A DNA stretch of 41,163 bases. Origin: Nitrobacter vulgaris. GTDB taxonomy: Bacteria > Pseudomonadota > Alphaproteobacteria > Rhizobiales > Xanthobacteraceae. Where the stretch lies: the NCBI RefSeq assembly GCF_002028545.1, contig NZ_MWPQ01000035.1, positions 1 through 41,163 of the forward strand, read 5' to 3'. Below are positions 1-7,594 of the stretch, piece after piece. Both the position numbers and the translations under genes were made by a program. The stretch's first letter is position 1. Each line of letters begins with the position of its first letter. Under the pieces are notes generated by a model, which was not told the DNA's origin, did no database searches, and worked only from the letters and a program-made list of their open reading frames with translations.

Positions 1-2
1 AA

Positions 3-83
3 GCAATCGCCAACGCTCTCAAACGCTTCTCACCCGATGAATGTCAAAATTATCTCGCCGCCGCTGGATACGACGCTACCTGA
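3..83 (+). CDS. C-terminal end of IS630-type transposase (cut by window edge)
   Basis: Reading from base 3 gives 26 residues ending at a TGA at 81-83, with the sequence FSPDECQNYLAAAGYDAT at the end. This matches the C-terminal tail I know from IS630/Tc1-like transposases (a 'F-T/S-P-x-E-C-x-N-Y' stretch and a 'AAAGYDAT' end). The rest lies left of the window, so it cannot be said whether the element is intact. It puts an insertion sequence directly upstream of the protease promoter. Confidence 0.55.
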   Translation, partial: AIANALKRFSPDECQNYLAAAGYDAT

Positions 84-138
84 TCGAAAAATGCTCTAGC
101 GCGCGCGGCTGAGCGTGTGTCATGAACAACCGTCGCTG

Positions 139-152
139 TTGATGTGAGTCAA
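139..152. promoter_or_regulatory. FNR/FixK-type box upstream of the M50 protease
   Basis: TTGAT-GTGA-GTCAA fits the TTGAY-N4-RTCAA consensus bound by CRP/FNR-family anaerobic regulators (FNR, FixK, FnrN, Anr). Its centre is about 118 bases before the preferred protease start at 264, which would leave a leader of roughly 75 bases if the site is at -41.5. The box overlaps the upstream GTG at 144, which argues against that GTG being the start codon. Confidence 0.6.
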
Positions 153-263
153 TGTGAACTGGTTCACGGTATGATGGATAAATTTGGATGGCGTGGGTCC
201 GCAGATGCCGAGTCGGCTGGTTGTGACATGTCAACAGGCGGCGAAGCACGTCCGGGAGGATGC

Positions 264-1397
264 ATGATGGGTTGGTCCATATCGCTCGGACGCATTGCCG
301 GTACCGAGGTGCGCATCCACCTCACATTCTTCTTTCTCGTTGCATGGTTCGCTTTTGCCGCCGGCTCGAGGGGCGGACAAGCTGCGGCTGTCGAGGCCAT
401 TGTTCTCATTCTGGCAGTTTTCGGATGCGTTCTAGCTCACGAGTACGGGCATGTTTTGACGGCACGGCATTTCGGCATCGCAACGCGCGACATCACGCTT
501 CTTCCCATCGGTGGCGTCGCAAGCATCGAAAGAATGCCAGAAAAGCCTGGCCAGGAGCTGTTGATCGCGCTCGCCGGGCCGGCAGTGAACGTCGTCATCG
601 CTCTATTGCTTTTCACTGTATTCGGTGCGCGCCTCGATCCGGAACGGGCTGTGGATGCGGTTGGAGATCTTAAAATTGATCTCGTGACGCAACTCGCGGT
701 CGTTAATGTCATACTGGTGATCTTCAATATGATTCCGGCCTTTCCCATGGACGGTGGCCGCGTGCTTCGCGCTCTTCTATCCTATCGGCTCGATCGGGCG
801 CGAGCGACCCGCATTGCGGCATCCATAGGGCAAGCGGCTGCTTTCGGCCTCGGGTTCCTGGGGTTGTTTGGGAACCCGTTGCTGCTGTTCATCGCCCTGT
901 TCGTATTTCTCGCTGCGAGCTACGAGGCCCATGCGGTCGAGCTCAGGGAGGCCGCCAAGGGCGTGGCGACTCGCAAAGCCACCATCACGTCATTCGCCAC
1001 GCTCGATACCCAAGCGACCGTCCAACAGGCGGTCGATACGCTGCTTACGACGACGCAGCGCGAGTTTCCGGTCACGGATAGGAGCGGAAGGCTTCGCGGC
1101 GTGTTGACACGGGACGGTATGATCCGCGCCTTGGCGGCGACCTGGCCGGGGACCGCGGTGCTCGACGTGATGGAGCGCGATGTGGTGACAGTCAACTGCC
1201 ACGCACCACTCTCGGAGGCGGTCACAGCGCTCCAAACAAGCGGTCGCCCAGTTGTCGGCATCGTCGACGATGAGGCGCGTGTCGTCGGCATCATTACGCT
1301 TGAGAATCTGGCCGAGTACATGATGGTCGATGCCGCCAGCCGGGGATGGCGCGAACTGGCTCCCGCGTCACCCATGGATGTTTCGCACCACAAGTAG
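264..1397 (+). CDS. Membrane site-2 protease (M50) with C-terminal CBS domains
   Basis: Intramembrane zinc metalloprotease of the S2P/M50 family; members cleave transmembrane substrates such as anti-sigma factors. From the ATG at 264 (or 267) the protein has about 377 residues: an N-terminal hydrophobic segment, the zinc motif HEYGH at residues 59-63, more membrane segments, the second motif FPMDGGR near residues 160-166, and two CBS repeats filling roughly residues 235-375. CBS pairs bind adenosyl ligands and may sense energy state. An in-frame GTG at 144 would add 40 residues, but GGGAGGA at 254-260 fits 264/267 and the FNR box covers 144. No substrate gene is evident nearby. Confidence 0.85.
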   Translation: MMGWSISLGRIAGTEVRIHLTFFFLVAWFAFAAGSRGGQAAAVEAIVLILAVFGCVLAHEYGHVLTARHFGIATRDITLLPIGGVASIERMPEKPGQELLIALAGPAVNVVIALLLFTVFGARLDPERAVDAVGDLKIDLVTQLAVVNVILVIFNMIPAFPMDGGRVLRALLSYRLDRARATRIAASIGQAAAFGLGFLGLFGNPLLLFIALFVFLAASYEAHAVELREAAKGVATRKATITSFATLDTQATVQQAVDTLLTTTQREFPVTDRSGRLRGVLTRDGMIRALAATWPGTAVLDVMERDVVTVNCHAPLSEAVTALQTSGRPVVGIVDDEARVVGIITLENLAEYMMVDAASRGWRELAPASPMDVSHHK

Positions 1398-1568
1398 GTC
1401 TTTGGGAGGCCGTGCTTAGGTTTGCGATCATCATGTCCGACGGCAGCGATCACAAGCAGGAACGGTGGAGGCGGCGCTGCTCGGCGTCATCGCTGCCTGG
1501 CTCTTGCTCGGCTCAGTCACGTGCGTAAGGGCATACTCAGAGTGCATATTCAATGGGAGATCAGGACA

Positions 1569-1781
1569 ATGATTGCCAATGTAGGAAACTTGGACCGGGC
1601 GGCTCGTCTTGTGCTCGGCGTGGCGCTGATTGCAGTCGCGCTTCTTAGCGGCTGGGCCATCTTTGATGGAGTTGCGCTGAAGTACGGAACCATTGTCCTG
1701 GGCATCGTGATGATGGCGACAGCCACAATCCGGTTCTGCCCGCTCTACACCGTTCTGAGGGTCAAGACATGCCGGAACTGA
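1569..1781 (+). CDS. Small DUF2892 (YgaP-type) inner-membrane protein
   Basis: Seventy residues beginning MIANVGNLDRAARLVLG, with two hydrophobic helices and a FCPLY segment near the end. This is the DUF2892/YgaP transmembrane domain, which often accompanies rhodanese and sulfur-handling genes; its own function is not established. The start at 1569 follows a weak purine-rich region (GGGAGATCAGG). Its last 13 bases overlap the first YeeE gene, indicating translational coupling and membership of the sulfur operon. The 170 bases upstream contain no recognisable regulator gene. Confidence 0.8.
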   Translation: MIANVGNLDRAARLVLGVALIAVALLSGWAIFDGVALKYGTIVLGIVMMATATIRFCPLYTVLRVKTCRN

Positions 1782-2218
1782 GCGTTATCGAAACCCTTTT
1801 CACCCCCTGGCAATCGCTGGCGGGTGGTGTGCTGATCGGGCTGGCTTCGGTACTGCTGATGCTGACGCTGGGCCGGGTCATGGGCGCCACCGGCGTTCTT
1901 GCCGGCGTGCTGACCCCATCGGCGCATCCGGATGCCGGCTGGCGCCTTGCCCTTCTGGCCGGGATGATCAGCGGTCCTCTGGTCGTCCTGGCGGTCACCG
2001 GACAGATGCCTGCGGTCGAAGTGCCGGCGTCCATGCCGATGCTCCTGGCTGGCGGTCTGCTGGTCGGAATCGGGGTCACCTATGGGTCGGGTTGCACCTC
2101 GGGGCATGGGGTCTGCGGAATGGCGCGGTTGTCGCGCCGGTCAATCGCCGCCACGGCGACCTTCATGCTGACCACCGGATTGACCGTCTTTGTTATTCGC
2201 CACGTTCTGGGGGCCTAA
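1769..2218 (+). CDS. YeeE/YedE-family sulfur transporter half, PmpA-like
   Basis: A 149-residue membrane protein of the YeeE/YedE (DUF395) family, whose studied members import thiosulfate or other reduced sulfur. The signature GSGCTSGHGVCG at residues 106-117 supplies two cysteines (C109, C116) of the type thought to relay the sulfur substrate. It is about half the length of fused family members, and the next gene supplies the other half, as in PmpA/PmpB pairs. It overlaps the DUF2892 gene by 13 bases and is followed after 3 bases by the second half. The exact substrate is unknown. Confidence 0.85.
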   Translation: MPELSVIETLFTPWQSLAGGVLIGLASVLLMLTLGRVMGATGVLAGVLTPSAHPDAGWRLALLAGMISGPLVVLAVTGQMPAVEVPASMPMLLAGGLLVGIGVTYGSGCTSGHGVCGMARLSRRSIAATATFMLTTGLTVFVIRHVLGA

Positions 2219-2221
2219 GCC

Positions 2222-2671
2222 ATGCGTCTCGTTTCAACCTATCTCATCGGGCTGATTTTCGGCGTCGGCATCGCAGTCTCGGGCATGGCTAACCCGGCTA
2301 AGGTGCTCAACTTCTTTGATGTTGCAGGCACCTGGGACCCGAGCCTGATCTTCGTGATGGGCGGCGCAGTTATGGTGGCCTTCATAGGCTACCGCATCGT
2401 GCTGCGAAGGCCCGCACCGATCATCGACGCTAAGTTTCACTTGCCCGACAACCCGCGCATCGATGCGCGTCTGCTCGGCGGCTCGGCCCTGTTCGGCGTG
2501 GGCTGGGGCATCGCCGGGTTCTGCCCGGGCGGCGCACTCCCCGCCTTGGGAACGGGCCGGATCGAGGTCTTCGCCTTCGTGGCGGCCCTCATCGTCGGGA
2601 TCTTTTCTGCCAAGGGGCTGATGGCGCTGACCCATGCTCGCGCCGCGCGCCTGCTGCGCCGTGAAACCTGA
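2222..2671 (+). CDS. YeeE/YedE-family sulfur transporter half, PmpB-like
   Basis: A 149-residue partner of the preceding gene. It starts with a membrane helix, then SGMANPAKVLNFFDVAGTWD (residues 20-39), a hallmark of the second YeeE half, and carries GFCPGGALPALG at 99-110 with the conserved cysteine C101. Together the two proteins should make one complete transporter. The ATG lies 3 bases after the previous stop, so the pair is tightly coupled, and the persulfide dioxygenase follows after 18 bases. Transport of thiosulfate or a similar sulfane compound is inferred from the family. Confidence 0.85.
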   Translation: MRLVSTYLIGLIFGVGIAVSGMANPAKVLNFFDVAGTWDPSLIFVMGGAVMVAFIGYRIVLRRPAPIIDAKFHLPDNPRIDARLLGGSALFGVGWGIAGFCPGGALPALGTGRIEVFAFVAALIVGIFSAKGLMALTHARAARLLRRET

Positions 2672-2689
2672 ACTGAAAAGGAAACCATC

Positions 2690-3574
2690 ATGACCGACTA
2701 TCCGATCGACATGTCCGTGAAACCCCAGGTCGAGGCGTTCTTCGACCCGGCGACCAACACCATCAGCTACGTGGTCAAGGACCCCTCCTCGAATGCCTGT
2801 GCCGTGATCGATTCCGTCATGGATATCGACTATGCGGCAGGCCGGATCACCTATGATCATGCCGACGCCATCATCGACTACATCCGCAAGAACGATTTGA
2901 AGCTGGAGTGGATCATCGAAACCCACGTCCATGCCGATCACCTATCCGCCGCGCCCTACATCCAGAACGCCCTGGGTGGCAAGATCGGTATCGGCGACAA
3001 GATCATGGTCGTGCAGAATACCTTCGGGAAGATCTTCAACGAAGGCACCGAGTTTCAGCGCGACGGCAGCCAGTTCGACGCGCTGTTCGAGGATGGCGAT
3101 ACCTACATGGTCGGTACCATGCAGGCAGTGGCGATCCACACGCCTGGCCACACGCCCGCCTGCATGGTGCATGTCATGGGCGATGCGGCCTTTGTGGGCG
3201 ATACACTCTTCATGCCCGATGGCGGGTCGGCCCGCGCCGATTTTCCCGGCGGCGATGCGGCGACGCTTTACGACAGTATCCAAAAGGTGCTGGCCCTGCC
3301 GGATGAGACGCGCCTGTTCATGTGCCATGACTACGGCCCCGACGGCCGCGACATCCAGTGGGAGACCACGGTGGCGAGCGAAAAGGAGTACAACATCCAT
3401 GTCGGGAAAGGGACCACGAAAGAGCAGTTCGTGAAGTTCCGCACCGAACGCGATGCAACGCTGGCGATGCCGAAGCTCATCATCCCGTCGCTCCAGGTCA
3501 ACATGCGCGCAGGTGAGGTGCCGACCGACAAGGACGGCCGTCCGATGCTCAAGGTGCCCGTCAACGGGCTCTGA
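2690..3574 (+). CDS. MBL-fold persulfide dioxygenase (ETHE1/Blh-like)
   Basis: A 294-residue metallo-beta-lactamase-fold enzyme. Metal motifs are all present: THVHADH (H79, H81, D83, H84), HTPGHT with H154, GDTLF with D171, and MCHDY with H213. Their spacing and the MPDGGSARADFPGG stretch match ETHE1/Blh/SdoA-type sulfur dioxygenases, which oxidise glutathione persulfide to sulfite and need only one iron. AAGGAAACC precedes the ATG. In the known Blh/BigR systems these enzymes detoxify sulfide-derived persulfides and are controlled by an ArsR-type repressor, which is missing here. It probably acts with the flanking transporters. Confidence 0.85.
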   Translation: MTDYPIDMSVKPQVEAFFDPATNTISYVVKDPSSNACAVIDSVMDIDYAAGRITYDHADAIIDYIRKNDLKLEWIIETHVHADHLSAAPYIQNALGGKIGIGDKIMVVQNTFGKIFNEGTEFQRDGSQFDALFEDGDTYMVGTMQAVAIHTPGHTPACMVHVMGDAAFVGDTLFMPDGGSARADFPGGDAATLYDSIQKVLALPDETRLFMCHDYGPDGRDIQWETTVASEKEYNIHVGKGTTKEQFVKFRTERDATLAMPKLIIPSLQVNMRAGEVPTDKDGRPMLKVPVNGL

Positions 3575-3638
3575 CCAGACACTCCGTAGAAGAAGCGACA
3601 ACGGTCCACTGGAAGCCTGAAGCAGAAATAACCGTCGC

Positions 3639-5369
3639 ATGAACGTCGCGTCGCTCGCCCGCTATGTTCCGATCCTGAAATGGGGCCGGACCTATGGCCG
3701 AAACGCTCTGACGGGCGACGTGCTGGCGGCGGTGATCGTGACGATCATGTTGATCCCGCAATCGCTCGCCTATGCGCTGCTTGCCGGATTGCCGCCCGAG
3801 GCCGGGCTTTATGCCTCGATCGCACCCATTATCCTCTACGCGATCTTCGGCACCAGCCGGGCGCTGGCGGTGGGGCCGGTGGCCGTGGTGTCGTTGATGA
3901 CGGCCGCTGCAATCGGAAATATCGCCGACCAAAGCACCATGGGCTACGCCGTTGCAGCCCTGACCCTGGCGGCACTGTCGGGCGCGATCCTGCTGGTGAT
4001 GGGGCTTCTGAAACTTGGGTTCCTTGCCAACTTCCTTTCGCATCCCGTCATCGCAGGTTTTATCACTGCATCGGGCATCCTAATCGCGACCAGCCAGATC
4101 AAGCATATTCTGGGCATCAGCGCGGGCGGCGATACCCTGCCCGAAATGGTAATCTCGCTGGTCGGGAACCTATCTGCTACGAACTGGATCACGCTGGTGA
4201 TTGGGGTTAGTGCCACCACGTTCCTGTTCTGGGTGCGCAAGGGGCTTAAGCCGCTGTTGTGCCGAATCAGACTTGGCCCGAGACTGGCCGATATGGTCAC
4301 CAAGGCCGGGCCGGTGCTTGTCGTGATGGTAACGACGGCGGCGGTTTGGGGCCTCGGGCTGGATGCAGAGGGGATCCGGATCGTTGGCGTGGTGCCGCAG
4401 GGCCTGCCACCACTGACGCTGCCGTCGTTTTCAACCGATCTGATCCGCCTCCTCCTCTTACCAGCGCTGCTGATCTCGGTCATCGGCTTCGTTGAATCCG
4501 TGTCGGTCGCGCAGACGCTCGCCGCCAAGAAGCGCCAGCGGATCGATCCCAATCAGGAACTGATCGGTCTTGGCGTCGCGAACCTCGGAGCGGCCTTCAC
4601 AGGTGGCTATCCCGTGACGGGCGGGTTTGCCCGGTCAGTCGTCAACTTCGATGCAGGGGCTGAAACACCGGCCGCGGGGATCTTTGCAGCTTTGGGCCTG
4701 TCCATCGCGGCCATCGCGCTGACCCCGCTGATTTATTTCCTGCCCACCGCCACCCTGGCCGCCACAATCATCGTGGCTGTCCTGTCGCTGGTGGATTTCT
4801 CAATCCTCAAGCGCAGCTGGACCTATTCCAAGGCAGATTTCAGTGCAGTTGCCGCCACCATCCTGCTGACACTGGGGCTGGGTGTGGAAACCGGCGTTTC
4901 GGCGGGGGTGGTCCTGTCCATCGCGCTGCACCTCTACAAATCATCTCGCCCCCATTTGGCCGAGGTGGGTCTTGTTCCGGGCACGCAGCACTTCCGGAAC
5001 ATCCATCGTCACAGCGTTTTGACCGACCCGACCCTTCTCACCATCCGCATCGATGAAAGCCTTTACTTCGCCAACGCCCGCTTTCTGGAAGATTATGTTG
5101 CTGATCGCGTCGCCACGGATCGCCCTATCAGGAACGTGGTGCTGATGTGCTCTGCCATCAACGAGATCGACCTGAGCGCGCTGGAAAGTCTGGAAGCAAT
5201 CAATCATCGGTTGGAGACAATCGATGTGAAGCTGCACCTGTCGGAAGTGAAGGGGCCCGTGATGGACCGGTTAAAGAAATCCGATTTTCTTGATTTGCTG
5301 ACCGGCCAGGTTTTTCTGTCACAATACGACGCCATGCGGGCCCTTGCTCCTGAGCAGGCATTGACGTGA
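3639..5369 (+). CDS. SulP-family anion transporter with STAS domain
   Basis: A 576-residue SLC26/SulP protein. The N-terminal region shows the family signature (PQSLAYALLAGLPPEAGLYA, residues about 44-63), many membrane helices to about residue 430, and a C-terminal STAS domain (about 440-560) containing the SAINEIDLSALESLE core. SulP proteins carry sulfate, bicarbonate or other anions. Placement 64 bases after the persulfide dioxygenase suggests export of sulfite/sulfate made by it, or sulfate uptake; the sequence alone does not decide. It is convergent with the DUF302 gene. The 180 bases after its stop hold nothing I recognise. Confidence 0.88.
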   Translation: MNVASLARYVPILKWGRTYGRNALTGDVLAAVIVTIMLIPQSLAYALLAGLPPEAGLYASIAPIILYAIFGTSRALAVGPVAVVSLMTAAAIGNIADQSTMGYAVAALTLAALSGAILLVMGLLKLGFLANFLSHPVIAGFITASGILIATSQIKHILGISAGGDTLPEMVISLVGNLSATNWITLVIGVSATTFLFWVRKGLKPLLCRIRLGPRLADMVTKAGPVLVVMVTTAAVWGLGLDAEGIRIVGVVPQGLPPLTLPSFSTDLIRLLLLPALLISVIGFVESVSVAQTLAAKKRQRIDPNQELIGLGVANLGAAFTGGYPVTGGFARSVVNFDAGAETPAAGIFAALGLSIAAIALTPLIYFLPTATLAATIIVAVLSLVDFSILKRSWTYSKADFSAVAATILLTLGLGVETGVSAGVVLSIALHLYKSSRPHLAEVGLVPGTQHFRNIHRHSVLTDPTLLTIRIDESLYFANARFLEDYVADRVATDRPIRNVVLMCSAINEIDLSALESLEAINHRLETIDVKLHLSEVKGPVMDRLKKSDFLDLLTGQVFLSQYDAMRALAPEQALT

Positions 5370-5550
5370 AGCGCTGTTGGCGGCGCCATGCCGGCGTTCC
5401 ACGCACATGGCTTCGGCGATGATGATCCCCGGCGTGCGACGGGACGGCGACCAGAAGACCGACATTCGGACCATCGGCGAAGCCTGCTCTGAACTGGCGC
5501 GCTCGCCATTAGGCCTGCCGCTCCAGGTCCCAGCGCAGGTTTCTCTTTGC

Positions 5551-5937
5551 TCAAACGGCGGCTACGGCCTTGTCCAGCAAATCGCGCACCTGACCCGCGA
5601 CCTCACGCAAGGCGGGGTTATCGATGGCCTGCATCGATGCAACGGGATCAACCGCGCTGACCTCGACCCCACCCTCGACCTCCCGAAGGATGACGTTGCA
5701 GGGCAGCATCGCGCCCACCCGGGGCTCTATGCCGATGGCCTGATGCGCCATCCCCGGGTTGCAGGCGCCGAGGATCCGATAGGCCGGCATCTCGACATCC
5801 AGCTTCTTTTTCAAGGTTGCCTTGACGTCGATTTCGGTGAGGACGCCAAAACCATGCTTGCTCAGCGCGCTGCGCGCGCGAAGCTCCACATCGTCTATTG
5901 TGGCGTCTGCAATCATGCGATTGATTGTGTAGTTCAT
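5551..5937 (-). CDS. DUF302-family protein
   Basis: A 128-residue soluble protein of the DUF302 family, recognisable from the MPAYRILGACNPGMAHQAI segment, the LPCNVILRE strand and the VDPVASM motif. DUF302 proteins are frequent next to sulfur-oxidation and SulP/YeeE genes; their biochemical role is not established. It is the only member of the sulfur block on the minus strand. A perfect FNR/FixK box lies about 190 bases upstream of its start, giving a predicted leader of about 155 bases if used. Confidence 0.8.
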   Translation of the reverse strand: MNYTINRMIADATIDDVELRARSALSKHGFGVLTEIDVKATLKKKLDVEMPAYRILGACNPGMAHQAIGIEPRVGAMLPCNVILREVEGGVEVSAVDPVASMQAIDNPALREVAGQVRDLLDKAVAAV

Positions 5938-6552
5938 AGGTCATCCACTTTCTAGATTGGCCTGGGGTCGGTTTGCAAAAACACCAGACAGGGTTTGCTC
6001 GCTTCAGCTTGACCATGACAGCCCGAAATAGGCCGCCACTTCCTGGTTTTATAAGCGGCCGTGGGCAGGGCGCAAAAGGAGCCGTCATTCTGACTTTGGA
6101 ACTTAGTGAACGAACACAAACTGACCTTGACGAACATCAATCGTCGACACCATCGAGCGGCGCTTTTTGGTTCGGTCGACTTATGCTTCTCATATAAGCG
6201 ACGGCTTTCACGAGGCGTGCCCTAAGTGCGTTGACCAACTCGGTGCAATGACTGTCCGCTCCCGTCCGCACTAGCCTGGCAGCACGGGTGCAATGTTCGC
6301 CAGCTCAGGTCTTAATGCTTGACATCGTGCAGCTTCGCGCCAGATTCACGGAATTACAAGTCAGCGACTAGATCGCTTCGGAATTCTGAATGTCAATCGG
6401 CTCCTAGAACTTCAAATTCGCAAACGCACGCCGATTCTAGGCATCCTTTTGCGGACGTGGTTCGGATATTCTCTTTTAGAAGGTTTTTTCTGATCATTTC
6501 GCGGACGCGAATGAGGAAGCATCCAGCTTGGTCCTTTGGAAAGGCGCCAAGC
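5938..6552. other. 615-base region with no recognised gene; FNR box inside
   Basis: Short open frames here have no recognisable family and no ribosome binding sites. The only structured element I can support is the FNR/FixK-type box at 6127-6140. The rest may be the leader of DUF302 and the trailer of the zinc-finger gene that ends at 6553. Confidence 0.5.
6127..6140. promoter_or_regulatory. FNR/FixK-type box upstream of DUF302
   Basis: TTGAC-GAAC-ATCAA is a full match to TTGAY-N4-RTCAA. The nearest gene it could activate is DUF302 on the minus strand, about 190 bases away; nothing with a coding signature starts on the plus strand for over 1.4 kb. The long distance leaves room for an unannotated small RNA or leader. 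Confidence 0.55.
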
Positions 6553-6879
6553 TCACTGCTCTTGCCGTGCGCACCTGATACACAACGCCGCTTCCGGACG
6601 AACCTCTAGACGCTTGGCTGAAATCTGCTCTCCGCAGCGGACACACTCACCGTATGTTCCATTCTTGATTCGCGTCAATGCGCGCTGCACGGAAGCGATC
6701 TCTCGCACGAGGAGCGCAGCTTGTCCTTCGAGCGAAGCGTCATCCTCCAATTCGACCGCTTGTTCGGACGAGTCAGGATTGAGTGGTGTGGCCAAGTCCT
6801 GCGCAATCCGTTCCTGCCGTTCTTTAAGCTCCACAAGTTGTGCCTCAAGATGGGCTTTCGCTGCCGCAGTGTCGGCCAT
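6553..6879 (-). CDS. DksA/TraR-family zinc-finger protein
   Basis: A 108-residue protein with an N-terminal helical hairpin (residues 1-70, rich in Glu, Lys and Ala) and a C4 zinc finger CVRC-x17-CIRC (C79, C82, C100, C103) near the C-terminus. This is the DksA/TraR architecture; such proteins enter the RNA polymerase secondary channel and modulate promoter response to ppGpp. It is shorter than E. coli DksA (151 residues), closer to the short TraR/YbiI-like forms. The start at 6879 is chosen because AGGAG precedes it by 7 bases on the minus strand; a longer frame begins at 6930 without such a site. Confidence 0.85.
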   Translation of the reverse strand: MADTAAAKAHLEAQLVELKERQERIAQDLATPLNPDSSEQAVELEDDASLEGQAALLVREIASVQRALTRIKNGTYGECVRCGEQISAKRLEVRPEAALCIRCARQEQ

Positions 6880-7594
6880 GCCAAATCTCCTTTGTTTGCC
6901 CCAATAATAACAGCCAACGTCGCTTTGCAAAGCTGCTCATCATGAAGCCAATGGATGCCGCGCGCGGTCTCTTAGGCGCGAACAGATGACGATCCAATGA
7001 TTGACTGCCCAGCGTTGTGTTTCGGCGTGGGGGCTCGACCGTAGTCGGCAAGGGTCCATAATGCCAACTCAACGATATCCATGGGCTGAAGGCTTCCATA
7101 GCATAATTTTGACATGGTCGGTCGCGGCGGGATTGCCAAGGATATGATCGCGTTTGTAAAGCGCGACGTTCAAGTCGTGATCAACGACGTACGGATCGAT
7201 TGTAGGATTGGATGTAAGGGTTTGACGAGCGGCACCGCGCGCTATCGGCTTGAATCAGCATCGTAGCAAAACCGGGGTTCACAGCCTGGGCGGGGCAGGC
7301 GAGTATCTGGTGGCCCGGGGAATTACTGCCGCACTTGAGAGAAAATCGGGTTCCGCGTACTGAGGCTACAACTGTCTTCCAACTCTGCGGGTCAGCGCAG
7401 CCCAAGGCGCCGTCGAGCCTACAGGTATCCATGCATCTTGACGAAACGATCAGCTCATCGCGAAGTTAACTAAGTTCGCCGGGTTGCGACCTGGCTTTAG
7501 CGCTCTGCGAGTTCAACCCTACCCCGTTAGTTGACCGAAGTCGGCGAATATACGTCGCTGATAAAAGCAGCTTGGTTTTAGTCAGGCATTATCA
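6880..7594. other. 715-base intergenic region, no recognised gene
   Basis: It lies between the divergent zinc-finger and phosphoketolase genes. Open frames of up to 84 codons exist but show no family signature, hydrophobic pattern or convincing ribosome binding site. The right end carries a degenerate FNR-like site at 7531-7544. I see no repeat or RNA gene. Confidence 0.5.
7531..7544. promoter_or_regulatory. Degenerate FNR/FixK-like site before phosphoketolase
   Basis: TTGAC-CGAA-GTCGG matches eight of ten consensus positions, with the last two bases of the right half wrong. It is well placed: the centre is 57 bases before the ATG at 7595, so a -41.5 site gives a leader of about 16 bases. 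Support comes mainly from position and from the better boxes elsewhere. Confidence 0.3.

Noticed and set aside
144-263. 40-residue N-terminal extension of the M50 protease from GTG 144
   Set aside because: It overlaps the FNR box, lacks hydrophobic or conserved features, and a good ribosome binding site fits the ATG at 264/267.
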